Shown here in pieces: positions 1-9,481 of a stretch of 64,000 bases of DNA (within the stretch, counting starts at the first letter, position 1; the number at the start of each line of letters is the position of its first letter). The stretch is from Pseudomonas sp. MRSN 12121 (GTDB lineage: Bacteria > Pseudomonadota > Gammaproteobacteria > Pseudomonadales > Pseudomonadaceae): positions 4,611,388-4,675,387 of the forward strand of contig NZ_CP010892.1 in NCBI RefSeq assembly GCF_000931465.1, read 5' to 3'. The translations under genes and the position numbers were made by a program. The notes beneath the pieces were generated by a model. It saw nothing but the letters and a program-made list of their open reading frames with translations, was not told the DNA's origin and searched no databases.

Positions 1-721
1 ACCTCAGAAAATTCCCAAGGCTCACTTCATGCGCACTCAAGGCAAACGCCTGGGTGACCTGAACCGGGTGCCGAGGCGTTTCCCAGGCGACGGTCTGTGG
101 CGTAATGTCGAACGCCTTGTGCTCTTCGGCAGATCCGCCCATCACGAACCGACCGGCCGGAATGACCACCATTCGCTCACACACCGCCTCGTCGCAATCG
201 GTAAATGACCGGGTTGGCATGACTACAGGGAGTTTCTTGACCGACCGAGTGGACTTGCCGTCCAGGTCATAGCTGTAGTTCTCCTTGATTCCCTGGTTGA
301 AAAAGTCGATGGCACTCCTCCACTCCTGGACAAATTGCTGCAAGCGAATCTCTCGCTCCGGGCTGAACCCCGTATTGTCATAGTCGGCGGCGGCGCAGCG
401 CTGCGCCAGAAACGCCGACTCCTCGGACAGGCTCTGGAGCGAAGGCAAGAGGTCACGGTCGACAAGGCTGGCCGTTTGCGCCGAGATGCCCCTGCGCTGA
501 CGATGCAGATGAATGTTTCTTCTCGCTGCCTGAGCGGCCACGGATATCGCCGAATTGCTCGAAGCGCATTGCGCCAGCCCGTTCCACTGCAGCGCGGCAG
601 AAAGACCATCCAACTCCTTGCCCACCACAGTTTTGAAATCTTCGTTGGACCTGGGCTGGTCGTTACAGGCCGACAGGAACACGGCGGACGCCACCATCGT
701 CAGCAAGGTATGCAACTTCAT
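1..721 (-). CDS. Lipoprotein with C-terminal formylglycine-generating-enzyme (SUMF1)-like domain, partial
   Basis: Reading leftward from the ATG at 721, the frame stays open to the window edge (240 codons), so the C-terminus is missing. Residues 1-20 form a signal peptide ending in the lipobox L-S-A-C, which predicts an outer- or inner-membrane lipoprotein. A middle region of about 150 residues is alanine/glutamine rich and I do not recognise it. From about residue 190 the sequence reads MVVIPAGRFVMGG...ETPRHPVQVTQAFALSAHEV. This is the characteristic start of an FGE-sulfatase/SUMF1 domain, here exported as in many bacterial FGE-like proteins that do not activate sulfatases. Catalytic cysteines, if any, lie outside the window. 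The domain call is firm; the function is not known. Confidence 0.7.
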   Translation of the reverse strand, partial: MKLHTLLTMVASAVFLSACNDQPRSNEDFKTVVGKELDGLSAALQWNGLAQCASSNSAISVAAQAARRNIHLHRQRRGISAQTASLVDRDLLPSLQSLSEESAFLAQRCAAADYDNTGFSPEREIRLQQFVQEWRSAIDFFNQGIKENYSYDLDGKSTRSVKKLPVVMPTRSFTDCDEAVCERMVVIPAGRFVMGGSAEEHKAFDITPQTVAWETPRHPVQVTQAFALSAHEVSLGNFLR

Positions 722-842
722 GAAAACTAGCCCTTTGACAGCAACGGTGAAGCAAGAGCCGATTTGCTGAGTTCAAGCACTTTCAAATGGCTCGGGCTGC
801 TGTATTCACCCCTGCAAAAATGTAAGAGACAGCGTCTCGCGC

Positions 843-877
843 AAAAAACAGGCGCGACCGTACGCCGGCCGCGCCTG
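843..877 (-). terminator. Rho-independent terminator after the GMC oxidoreductase gene
   Basis: An 8 bp perfect stem CAGGCGCG/CGCGCCTG (849-856 with 870-877) is followed on the minus strand by six T residues (843-848). It lies 6 bp beyond the end of the GMC gene, as expected for the end of the dehydrogenase operon. Confidence 0.8.
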
Positions 878-882
878 CTCAA

Positions 883-2610
883 TCAGGCCTCTTCGCCGCG
901 AATCCGGTCGGCGATTTTCTCGGCCATCATGATCACGTTGGGGTTGAGATTGATCAGCGGGATTTCCGGAAAGATCGACGCATCGACGATCCGCAGCCCT
1001 TGCAGCCCGTGAACCCGGCCTTCACCATCGACGACCGCGAGCGGGTCGCTGGCCAGGCCCATGCGTGCGGTGGCGCAAGGATGCTGCAAGGTGCCAACGC
1101 CCTTGGCCAGCGCTTCGCTGATTTGCGCGTCGCTGTCGCCCACGGAAGGCCCCGGATAGATCTCCTCCACGATCAGGCTCTTGAGCGGTTCGGTCCGCGC
1201 CAGTTTGCGGGCGAGGCGGAAGCACTCGACCATGCGTCGCATGTCGTCCTTGTCGCTCAGGTGATTGAACTGGATGACCGGCGCCTCTTTCGGATCGCGG
1301 CTCTTGAGCTTCACCGTACCGGTGGACTTGACCTTCATCAGTTCCAGGCCAAGGGAGAACGCCACGCCCGTCTTGCTGATGGCCGGATCGAGCAAGTGCG
1401 AAGGAGAAACGGCGATGTCCAGCTCACGTGCCGAACTGGCAAACGATGAGTGCGTCCATACCTGGGCGCCCACGACCGGATGCTCTTTTCCCTTGAGTTC
1501 GGGGCGCGCGGCAAAATTCATCCAGTAAAACGCATGGTCCAGCAACTGGGTTCCCACTGGAGCGTCTTTCACCAGGGGGATGTTCATCGCAGCGAGGTCC
1601 GCCTTGGGACCCACGCCCGAACGCAACAGGATTGCCGTTGTGCCATAGGAGCCGGCAGAAAGGATGACCTGTTTACCGAACACTTCGCGGCCGTCGGCCA
1701 GCAACGCCGCCTGTACCCGGTTGCCCTGGAACCGCAGCTTGTCGATCAAGGCGTCGGAGAGGATGGTCAGGTTGCTCCGCTCGCGCACCTCGCGGCTCAG
1801 GTAGGCCATGCCCGTGTTGACCCGTACCCCGTTGACGATATTCATAGGGTTGGGCCCGGCACCGTTGTTGGCGGTCGGATCATTGAAGTCACTGACCTTG
1901 GCGTAACCCAGTTTCCAGGAGGATTCGACCATGGCCTTCTGCACCGGGGTGATGTAGTCCATGGTCAGCTGGTGGATCGGGAAAGGCCCGTTACGGCCAT
2001 GGATCTCGTCACGCCCCGTGTGATAGGTCTCCATTTTGCGGAAGTACGGCAGGACCTCCTCGTAGCTCCAGCCCTTGAGGCCTTTGGCGGTAATGCGCTC
2101 GAAATCGTAAGGCAGCGCACGACAGGCAACGGCGCCATTGATCGCGGAACTGCCGCCGATGACCTTGCCTCGCGGGGTGTAGACCGGCTGCTCCTGTTTA
2201 TCCGGCAGCGCGTAGTAGCCCCACTCGTAACGCGGGTCGGCATTGGCCGCGATGATGTTGCTGCTGTACAGCTCTTCCGGGTATTGCTCCGGGTCGAATG
2301 AAGGACCGGCCTCGACCAGCAATACGCTCTTTTTCCCATCCTCGCTCAGGCGCGCGGCCAGCACCGCGCCCGCGGAGCCCCCGCCCAGGATCAGGTAATC
2401 GAACGTATTGCCGATGGCCTCTTTGCGCTTGAGGCGGCTGACGGGAGCCACTGCCGGGCTGGCCGAAGCTTGACCGGTAGCGCCTGCGGCGGCTACCGCA
2501 CCAGCGGCCATGACCACCATCGAACGCTTGATGAAGTCACGACGATCTTCACGCACATTGATATCGGCGGCGGATGGATTGTCGAGGTGCAACTCTTGAT
2601 TATCGGACAT
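883..2610 (-). CDS. Tat-exported GMC family FAD-dependent oxidoreductase (choline/alcohol dehydrogenase type)
   Basis: A 575-residue glucose-methanol-choline oxidoreductase. The N-terminus carries a twin-arginine signal (RRDFIK, residues 23-28, then a hydrophobic A/G stretch), so the enzyme should be folded with FAD in the cytoplasm and exported. The Rossmann FAD motif GGGSAG is at about 76-81, the GMC signature GKVIGGSSAINGA is near 150, and the C-terminal active-site region carries the catalytic His in GTLQHPCATARMG, followed by VDASIFP. The ATG at 2610 is preceded by AGGAGACTTCGGC. It lies 68 bp downstream of the alcohol dehydrogenase gene on the same strand, probably one operon ended by the hairpin at 843-877. 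Together they would oxidise an alcohol, periplasmically and cytoplasmically. The substrate cannot be read from the sequence. Confidence 0.88.
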   Translation of the reverse strand: MSDNQELHLDNPSAADINVREDRRDFIKRSMVVMAAGAVAAAGATGQASASPAVAPVSRLKRKEAIGNTFDYLILGGGSAGAVLAARLSEDGKKSVLLVEAGPSFDPEQYPEELYSSNIIAANADPRYEWGYYALPDKQEQPVYTPRGKVIGGSSAINGAVACRALPYDFERITAKGLKGWSYEEVLPYFRKMETYHTGRDEIHGRNGPFPIHQLTMDYITPVQKAMVESSWKLGYAKVSDFNDPTANNGAGPNPMNIVNGVRVNTGMAYLSREVRERSNLTILSDALIDKLRFQGNRVQAALLADGREVFGKQVILSAGSYGTTAILLRSGVGPKADLAAMNIPLVKDAPVGTQLLDHAFYWMNFAARPELKGKEHPVVGAQVWTHSSFASSARELDIAVSPSHLLDPAISKTGVAFSLGLELMKVKSTGTVKLKSRDPKEAPVIQFNHLSDKDDMRRMVECFRLARKLARTEPLKSLIVEEIYPGPSVGDSDAQISEALAKGVGTLQHPCATARMGLASDPLAVVDGEGRVHGLQGLRIVDASIFPEIPLINLNPNVIMMAEKIADRIRGEEA

Positions 2611-2678
2611 GCCGAAGTCTCCTGTTATTCATTGCAGGCAAGAAAGGGAATGCGGGGATAGAGGTGAATCAGGGGCGA

Positions 2679-3791
2679 TCAATGCTCATGGGGCATAGCC
2701 ACGATGGCCTTTACCACCTTGCCGCCGATGCCGTCGGCGATGGCTTCATTGATCGACTCGAGCGGGTAGATCCGGCTGATTTTTTCCAGCGGCAGTTGGC
2801 CGTTGCGGTAGTACTCCACCAACTGCGGGATGAAGGTGTCCGGGTCGGTGTCGCCCATGACGCTGCCAATGACTTTGCGTCCGCGGAGCAACTTCCAGGC
2901 ATCGAACTCAACCGTCGATCCCTGCGGCAATACGCCGGTCATCACCAGGGTGCCCATCTCGCGAAGGCTATCGAAGGCGGCAGCAATGACCGGGCGCACA
3001 CCACTGGACTCAAAGGCATAGTGCACACCCTGGCCATCGGTCAGCTCGCGCAGTTTCGCCGCCACATCGACGCCAGGCTCGGAGAGCACGGTGTGGGTCG
3101 CCCCCAGCTCCTTGGCCAGGTCCAGCCGCGCCTGCTTGTTGTCCACCACAATGCGACGTGTGCAACCAATGATCCGCGTCGCCATCAGCCCACTGAGTCC
3201 CACGGTGCCTGCACCAAAGATCGCGACGCTGCTGTCGGCGGTGGGCTTGAGCGTATTGAGCACCCCTCCGGCGCCGGTCATCACGCCACAGGCCAATGGC
3301 CCCAGGAATTTGAGATCGACCTCCCTGGGCACCTTCACCAGCGAGGTCTGATCAGCCACGGCATAGGTCGCATGCGACGACTGACAGAAAAAGTGACTGT
3401 GCACAGCACTCGCCCCATTGTGCAGACAAGCTGTCCCGTCACGGCGCGCGCCGCTGAAGTTGAGTTCCATATGGTGAACACAGAAGGCCGGCTGCCCCTG
3501 CTTGCAAGGCTCGCATTGACCGCAGCGGCCAATCGAAAGCACCACATGGTCACCAGGCTGGAAACCCGTGACAGCGGCGCCGACCTTATCGACGATACCG
3601 GCGCCCTCATGTCCGAGCACCACCGGAAGCGGAGTAGGCAAGTAACCGTCACGTACATCGAGATCCGTCCGGCAGATGCCGGCGGCGACGATTTTCACTC
3701 GCACTTCGCTGTCTCGCGGTTCGTCAAGATCCAGCGTACGAATTGCCAGAGCCTGTTGTTTCTGCTCTGCCACTGCGGCAAGAATTTTCAT
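2679..3791 (-). CDS. Zinc-dependent alcohol dehydrogenase (aryl/benzyl or class III-like MDR)
   Basis: A 370-residue medium-chain dehydrogenase. Catalytic-zinc ligands are Cys in AGICRTD and the GHEGAGIV motif near 60. The structural-zinc lobe has the pattern C-x2-C-x2-C-x7-C (CGQCEPCKQGQPAFC, about 90-104). The NAD(P) Rossmann motif GAGTVGLSG is near 193. The subgroup with a long structural lobe and the phrase GARRDGT resembles aryl-alcohol and S-(hydroxymethyl)glutathione dehydrogenases. It is first in the operon with the GMC oxidoreductase and divergent from the AraC regulator at 4000, with 208 bp between them, so that regulator probably controls it. No strong Shine-Dalgarno precedes the ATG. 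Confidence 0.88.
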   Translation of the reverse strand: MKILAAVAEQKQQALAIRTLDLDEPRDSEVRVKIVAAGICRTDLDVRDGYLPTPLPVVLGHEGAGIVDKVGAAVTGFQPGDHVVLSIGRCGQCEPCKQGQPAFCVHHMELNFSGARRDGTACLHNGASAVHSHFFCQSSHATYAVADQTSLVKVPREVDLKFLGPLACGVMTGAGGVLNTLKPTADSSVAIFGAGTVGLSGLMATRIIGCTRRIVVDNKQARLDLAKELGATHTVLSEPGVDVAAKLRELTDGQGVHYAFESSGVRPVIAAAFDSLREMGTLVMTGVLPQGSTVEFDAWKLLRGRKVIGSVMGDTDPDTFIPQLVEYYRNGQLPLEKISRIYPLESINEAIADGIGGKVVKAIVAMPHEH

Positions 3792-3999
3792 GGTCTGTTC
3801 ACTTGTCGACTATCAGGTTATAGGTGATCTGAATAAATACGGCGCTCCATCAGAGCAATCCGTTATTCAATTAAAAATGTTCGGAAAATCTTTTTCCCGT
3901 AATATGCAAGGCACTCTGCTATAGCGCAGAAGAGAGTAATCATTCGCCGTACCCCATGCTTGTCCATGGATGTGCTGAAACTTGTCCAGGAGTGATGTC

Positions 4000-4962
4000 A
4001 TGGTCCACAAGGTATCTACCGATGGTATTCCCGTCGATCTTCAATTGGAGTTCTGGCGCGAAGCGATCAATGACTACTTCATACGTTTTGATATGAAGCT
4101 CAATAGTGAAACGCCCTCTTTCGCTGCCCAGTTCATTCAACATACCGACGGCCCGATTACCTTCTCCGAAGTAGTTTCAGATGGGCATACCGTTGTCCGT
4201 AAAGTACCGGGCCAGATGGATGGCAATGACGACTACTACCTGTTATTGATCCAACGCCATGGCACCAGCCAGATCGAGCAGGCCGGCCGTTCGGTTCTGA
4301 TGCGTCCCGGCGACCTGGTGCTGTGCCACAGTTGCAGCCCTTATTCGATGAATATGCCCCTCGCGTTCCACCATGACGTGCTGATGATTCCCGGCAACAT
4401 CATGCGTCACGCTTTACGCACGCCAGAACGCTACACGGCGCTGGCCGTGCCCAATCAGAAAGGCGCGGGCCGACTGTTCATGAGCTTTATCGATTCATTG
4501 CGCACGACCCTGCCCGAACTGGATGAGCGCAGTGCCTCTTCAGTGGCCAATGCCACGGTTGACCTGCTCTGCGCGGCCCTGCTCGCCACACCGATGGATG
4601 AAATACCTCTGAACAGCAGCCTGCAGCAGTACCATCTGCAACGTTTGCGCTTGTACGTTCAAACCCACCTGGCCGACCCGGATCTGAGCGTGGAACGTAT
4701 CGCCATTGCACTGCAGCTTTCCAAACGCCACCTGCATGCCCTGTTCGACAGCCAGCCGACCACGCTCAATGCCTGGATCTGGAAGGAACGCGTGGACGCT
4801 GCACGGCGGGCGCTGGCGGCACCGGCCAATGCCCATCGCTCGATCACCGATATCGCTCACTCCCTTGGGTTCAAGAGCTCTGCGCACTTCAGTCGGCTGT
4901 TTCAATCCGCCGTCGGCATGAGTCCCCGCGATTTTCGAAGCATGGCCAGTGGGGAAGGCTGA
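4000..4962 (+). CDS. AraC family transcriptional regulator (AraC-binding-like sensor domain)
   Basis: A 320-residue regulator with an N-terminal cupin-like AraC-binding domain (FeaR/NahR-like group) and a C-terminal double HTH. The HTH reads IAIALQLSKRHLHALF for the first helix pair and SITDIAHSLGFKSSAHFSRLFQ for the second. I chose the ATG at 4000 over a TTG at 3982 because AGGAGTG lies 6-7 bases before it. It is divergently transcribed from the alcohol dehydrogenase/GMC operon, the usual arrangement for a local activator responding to the pathway substrate. Confidence 0.85.
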   Translation: MVHKVSTDGIPVDLQLEFWREAINDYFIRFDMKLNSETPSFAAQFIQHTDGPITFSEVVSDGHTVVRKVPGQMDGNDDYYLLLIQRHGTSQIEQAGRSVLMRPGDLVLCHSCSPYSMNMPLAFHHDVLMIPGNIMRHALRTPERYTALAVPNQKGAGRLFMSFIDSLRTTLPELDERSASSVANATVDLLCAALLATPMDEIPLNSSLQQYHLQRLRLYVQTHLADPDLSVERIAIALQLSKRHLHALFDSQPTTLNAWIWKERVDAARRALAAPANAHRSITDIAHSLGFKSSAHFSRLFQSAVGMSPRDFRSMASGEG

Positions 4963-5028
4963 TCGGCGCACGGCATGACCAGGCAGTCCGGCAGCGCCCT
5001 GGTCAATCGATCATGCCGTGGTAGCAAC

Positions 5029-6030
5029 TCAGCAGGATTGCCGGTGGCCCAACACTCGAACGAGCCAGCGAATACGCGCGTTTCGGGTATCGCGCGAAAG
5101 TGCGGCATCGGGCACGAAGCTGTCGTATCCATGAAACCCACCCGGCCAGACATGCAACTCGCATTCGCCCCCGGCATACCAGATCTGGTTGGCGTAATTC
5201 ACCGCCTCGTCGCGAAAAGTCTCGGCCGACCCGACATCGATCAATGTCGGCGGCAAGCGCGATAAATCGGTCGCACGAGCGGGTGCCGCATAAGCAGAGA
5301 CATTGGCCGTACCCCGTGACGTGCCCAGCAGGGCCGTCCAACCGGTGTTGTTGGAAACTCGATCCCAAACACCGCGTCCCTCCATCTGAAATGCCGAAAT
5401 GCTGTCATTACGATCATCCAGCATCGGATACATGAGGAGTTGCGCGGCAATCGCCGGACCACCGTGGTCCCGTGCCAGCAGACAAGTAGCTGCCGCCAGC
5501 CCCCCGCCCGCACTGGCACCTGTGACGACAATGCGGCATGGATCACTGCCCAGTTCCCGGGCCCGTTCGCTGACCCATGCCAAGCCCGCGTAGCAATCTG
5601 AAACGGGGCCGGGATGGGGCGTCTCGGGCGCCAGGCGATATTCGACGGAGACCAGCGGTGCACCGAATCGAGCGGCCATTTCCAGCGCTGCCTCGATGCC
5701 ATTGCGGTTGTCGCCGCTGATCGTGCCACCGCCATGGATGTAATAAAACAGCGGTGCATCGACGGTCTGCTCCACCGGCAGGCACAACAAGAGCGAAATA
5801 TCCGGCGCACCAACCAACCCCTTGATCTTGCGCTCCTCCACCCGATACAAGCCGTCGCGGGTCAAATCCAGAGTACTCGGGGTCAGGTTGTATTTTCGGC
5901 CCCGCTCGATACTGCTCAAGCTATCGAATACAGGGATTTGAGGCGTGATGGCTTTCAGGGCGACAGCAAGTTCCGGGTCGAACGGTGGCGGTGTGTGGAT
6001 CTGTCCACATGATGGTTTCTCAGTTTTCAT
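5029..6030 (-). CDS. Alpha/beta hydrolase, hormone-sensitive-lipase family esterase
   Basis: A 333-residue serine esterase of family IV. The oxyanion-hole motif HGGG is at 99-102, and the nucleophile elbow G-A-S-A-G (171-175, Ser173) carries the common family variant of GDSAG. The acid lies in DVGSAETFRDE and the His in GGFHGYDSF. There is no signal peptide, so it is cytoplasmic. It is convergent with the AraC regulator and on its own transcript. Proximity to two alcohol-oxidising enzymes suggests release of an alcohol from an ester, but this is inference from context. Confidence 0.87.
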   Translation of the reverse strand: MKTEKPSCGQIHTPPPFDPELAVALKAITPQIPVFDSLSSIERGRKYNLTPSTLDLTRDGLYRVEERKIKGLVGAPDISLLLCLPVEQTVDAPLFYYIHGGGTISGDNRNGIEAALEMAARFGAPLVSVEYRLAPETPHPGPVSDCYAGLAWVSERARELGSDPCRIVVTGASAGGGLAAATCLLARDHGGPAIAAQLLMYPMLDDRNDSISAFQMEGRGVWDRVSNNTGWTALLGTSRGTANVSAYAAPARATDLSRLPPTLIDVGSAETFRDEAVNYANQIWYAGGECELHVWPGGFHGYDSFVPDAALSRDTRNARIRWLVRVLGHRQSC

Positions 6031-6722
6031 AAATTACTTGTCTCGTCACCCAACTAGGTTTTTAACAGTGGCTACCAAGTGAATAATAAAGATTACCCAT
6101 TCGATCTTGCTTGACTGTAAAAGAACGAGGTATTGCCTGAGCGTGCACTGCAACTCGTTCATCGACATACCCGAACGAACAAATAACCATTTGATTGCTT
6201 ATTGCATCCAACAATCTGTATTCAATGCTCTTGAGTTACTGCTCATTGAACGTATCCAAAGTCATCTAACGTCGCCTTCTCTTCGCCTCTAATCCACTTC
6301 TCCCCCATCCCTGACTTCCTTCAATCAACCGAATACGTGGACAAGTTCTCCGTCACTGGAGCAGGAAGTGATAACTGCAAGTCCCAGGCATGCATCAGCA
6401 CAGCCTCGCTGCACAGGGGGAGAACTTGCACGCAAAGCCTTTGCTTGTATCCGGGGAATTAGCAGCCTTTTGCCGGCAGCCCAACGCCCTGACAGCCCCG
6501 CCCGATCAATCTGCAAGCAGTGGATTTGTCCTAACACCATTCAGAAACATCTTATTTATCCCCCCAGAACAAACCCGCATGCTTTGCCCCCCGCAAACCT
6601 GCCTGGCACCTGGGCGCAACGCGGTTGCCCAACCCTGAGCCAGGCCTTGCCGACTCAAGCCAGCCCTGGACGCCGTCGCGCTCTCCCCGCGTCGCGCCAC
6701 TCACCAGAGGACCCCAGCCGCC
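6031..6722. other. Intergenic region without a recognisable gene
   Basis: About 690 bp. The first 280 bp are AT-rich and probably hold the esterase promoter. The rest rises in GC towards the 2Fe-2S subunit gene. I see no coding frame with a plausible start and codon bias, and no clear hairpin. Confidence 0.5.
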
Positions 6723-7196
6723 ATGACCTTTACCCTCAACGGCCGCCCGCTTTCACTGGACCCGCTGCCCGCGGACACGCCCCTGCTGTACGCCCTGCGC
6801 AACGACTTCGCCCTCAACGGCCCCAAATACGGCTGCGGCCTGGGGCAATGCGGGGCCTGTACGGTGCTGGTGGATGGCGTTGCCGCCCGCTCCTGCACGC
6901 TGCCGCTGTCCAGTGTGCAGGGCAAGCAGGTGACCACCCTGGAAGGGCTGGTCGAAGAAGACCGACCGCACCCGGTGCAGCAGGCGTTCATCGATGAGCA
7001 GGCGGCGCAATGCGGCTATTGCAGCAACGGCATGATCATGACCCTGGTGGCGCTGTTCGAACGCGAGCCCGAGGCCGACGAGCAACGGATCAAGAACGAG
7101 CTGGCCTATAACCTGTGCCGCTGCGGCGCGCATTTCGAGATCCTGCGGGCCGCGGCCCACGCCCGCCAGTTGCTGGCGCAACGGAGGTCGGCATGA
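6723..7196 (+). CDS. (2Fe-2S)-binding subunit of a molybdenum hydroxylase
   Basis: A 157-residue xanthine-oxidase-family small subunit. The plant-type [2Fe-2S] cluster ligands are Cys38, 43, 46 and 58 (CGLGQCGAC...C). The second cluster uses Cys97, 100, 132 and 134 (CGYC...CRC). It passes electrons from the Moco subunit encoded next, whose start overlaps its stop by 4 bp (ATGA), so the two are translationally coupled. The three-gene set resembles nicotinate/isoquinoline dehydrogenases and membrane-bound aldehyde dehydrogenases. The substrate is undetermined. Confidence 0.9.
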   Translation: MTFTLNGRPLSLDPLPADTPLLYALRNDFALNGPKYGCGLGQCGACTVLVDGVAARSCTLPLSSVQGKQVTTLEGLVEEDRPHPVQQAFIDEQAAQCGYCSNGMIMTLVALFEREPEADEQRIKNELAYNLCRCGAHFEILRAAAHARQLLAQRRSA

Positions 7197-9481
7197 ACGC
7201 GTTGCCGCTGACCCGTCGCCGCCTGCTGCAAGCCGGTGGCCTGATCATGATCAGCACGCTGCTGCCCAAGCCGCTGCAGGCCCTGGCCGATAGCCAGACC
7301 CCGACCGCTTTGCCCGCCGACCCGACACCCGAGCATGTCGACAGCTTTATCGCCCTGGGCGCCGACGGTGGGGTGACGGCCTTCTGCGGCCACGTCGACC
7401 TCGGCACCGGGGTGCGCACGGCGCTGGCGCAACTGGTCGCCGACGAGCTGGATGTCGATTTCGAGCAGGTGCGGATGATCCTCGGCGACACCGCCCGCAC
7501 CCCGGACCAGGGGCCGACCATCGCCAGCGCGACGATCCAGGTCAGCGCCCTGCCCCTGCGCCAGGCCGCGGCCCAGTTGCGCCGCCTGCTGCTGGAGGGC
7601 GCGGCGGAAATCCTTGACCGGCCTATTGCCGAGTTGTGCGTGGAGCGCGGGCAGATCTATCGCCATGACCAGCCCCAGCGGCGCCTGAGCTACGCTGAGC
7701 TGGCCCGCGGGCAAGACCTGCACCTGCCCCTGGACAGCCGCACGCCGCTCAAGGCGCTCGGCGCCGGCCGGTATGTCGGCCAGTCCACGCCACGGGTGGA
7801 CATCCCGGCCAAGGTCAGCGGCCAGCTCACCTATGTCCACGACCTGCGCCTGGACGGCATGCTCCACGGCCGCGTGGTGCGTCCGCCCTACACCGGCGCC
7901 GACGCCAGCGCGCCCCTGGGCCATGCCCTGGTCTCGGTGGACGCGGCGTCCATCGCCCACCTGCCGGGCATCGTCAAGCTGGTGGTGATCCGCGACTTCG
8001 TCGGCATAGTCGCCAAGCGCGAAGAGCAAGCCATCGACGCCATGCGCCAGCTCAAGGTGCATTGGCAGCCCTGGGCCGGGCTGCCGGACCTGCGGCTCAA
8101 GTCCCTGCACAAGACCCTGATGGCCCACCCCAAGCAAGACCGCGTGCTGCAGGACGATCCCGGTTTCGACAGTGCCCTGGGCACGCTCAACACCCGGCTC
8201 GATGCCGACTATGTCTGGCCTTTTCACCTGCACGCCTCCATCGGCCCGTCCTGCGCGGTGGCGAGGGTCGACGCCGAGCGCGCCGAGATCTGGACCGGCA
8301 GCCAGAACCCCCACGACCTGCGCAAGGACCTCGCCCTGCTGCTGGGGCGCGCGCCGCAGCAGGTGCTGGTCAATCGCCTGGAGGCCTCGGGCTGCTACGG
8401 GCGCAACGGCGCCGATGACGTGGCCGCCGATGCCGCCCTGTTGTCCCGCGCGGTCGGGCGGCCGGTGCGGGTCCAGCTGATGCGCGAACAGGAAGCCGGC
8501 TGGGAACCCAAGGGCACCGCGCAGTTGATCCGCGTTCGCGGTGGCCTCAACGGCAAGCGCGAAGTGGCGGCCTACGAACTGCGCACCTGCTATCCGTCGA
8601 ACAACGCCCGCACCCTGGCGCTGCTGCTCACCGGCACCGTGGCCAACCGCCCCGAGATCCAGCAGATGGGCGACCGCACCGCGATCCCGCAATACCGCTA
8701 CCCGAAGATGCGCGTCATCTGCCAGGACGCCGCCCCGATCGTCCGCGCCTCCTGGCTGCGCGGGGTCTCGGCCTTGCCCAACGTGTTCGCCCACGAATCC
8801 TGGATCGACGAACTGGCCTATATCGCCCAGCAGGACCCCATCGCCTTCCGCCTGCGCTACCTCGACGACCCGCGCGCCCTGGCGCTGATCGAGGCACTGA
8901 AACAGCAGGCCAACTGGCAGCACGGCCCTGCCTACGACAGCCCACCTCCCGCCGGGCAGGAGTGGGTCAAGGGCCGCGGCTTTGCCTATGCGCGGTATTT
9001 CCACAGCAAGTTCCCCGGCTTCGGCGCCGCGTGGGCCGCGTGGGTCTGCGACCTGAGCGTCAACCGCCGCACCGGGCAGATCCGCCTGGACAAGATCTTC
9101 GTCGCCCACGACTGCGGGCGCATGGTCAACCCGGCCGGGGTGCGGCATCAGGTGCATGGCAACGTCGTGCAGTCCTGCAGCCGGGTGCTCAAGGAATTCG
9201 TCGGCTTCGACCGTTCCGGCAGCACCTCCCTGGAATGGGGCGGCTACCCGATCCTGCGTTTCGACGAGCTGCCGGAGGTCGATGTGCAGTTGCTGGACCG
9301 CCCGGAAGAGCCGTCCATGGGCGCCGGCGAGTCGGCCTCGGTGCCCAGCGCCGCGGCCATCGCCAACGCGATTTTCGATGCGCTCGGCGTGCGCCTGCGC
9401 CAAGTGCCCTTCACCCCGGAGCGGCTGCTGCAAGCCCTGCAAGCGCAAGCTTGCGACCACCGCCAGGAGCGTCACCCATGA
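7193..9481 (+). CDS. Molybdopterin-binding subunit of xanthine-dehydrogenase-family oxidoreductase, Tat signal
   Basis: A 762-residue large subunit. The start at 7193 is chosen for the ATGA overlap with the upstream gene and the GGAGG ahead of it. A twin-arginine-like N-terminus (TRRRLLQAGG) suggests export or membrane association. The domain order is aldehyde-oxidase a/b hammerhead followed by Moco-binding halves, with the active-site glutamate in MGAGESASVP near residue 710. It belongs to the IorB/NicB/AldH group that uses a cytochrome c subunit rather than a FAD subunit, which fits the following gene. The stop overlaps the next start by 4 bp. Confidence 0.88.
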   Translation: MNALPLTRRRLLQAGGLIMISTLLPKPLQALADSQTPTALPADPTPEHVDSFIALGADGGVTAFCGHVDLGTGVRTALAQLVADELDVDFEQVRMILGDTARTPDQGPTIASATIQVSALPLRQAAAQLRRLLLEGAAEILDRPIAELCVERGQIYRHDQPQRRLSYAELARGQDLHLPLDSRTPLKALGAGRYVGQSTPRVDIPAKVSGQLTYVHDLRLDGMLHGRVVRPPYTGADASAPLGHALVSVDAASIAHLPGIVKLVVIRDFVGIVAKREEQAIDAMRQLKVHWQPWAGLPDLRLKSLHKTLMAHPKQDRVLQDDPGFDSALGTLNTRLDADYVWPFHLHASIGPSCAVARVDAERAEIWTGSQNPHDLRKDLALLLGRAPQQVLVNRLEASGCYGRNGADDVAADAALLSRAVGRPVRVQLMREQEAGWEPKGTAQLIRVRGGLNGKREVAAYELRTCYPSNNARTLALLLTGTVANRPEIQQMGDRTAIPQYRYPKMRVICQDAAPIVRASWLRGVSALPNVFAHESWIDELAYIAQQDPIAFRLRYLDDPRALALIEALKQQANWQHGPAYDSPPPAGQEWVKGRGFAYARYFHSKFPGFGAAWAAWVCDLSVNRRTGQIRLDKIFVAHDCGRMVNPAGVRHQVHGNVVQSCSRVLKEFVGFDRSGSTSLEWGGYPILRFDELPEVDVQLLDRPEEPSMGAGESASVPSAAAIANAIFDALGVRLRQVPFTPERLLQALQAQACDHRQERHP

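Noticed and set aside
7106..9475. Long minus-strand frame across the Moco subunit
   Set aside because: Low-complexity Ala/Gly/His antisense frame; the plus strand encodes a complete molybdenum hydroxylase subunit.
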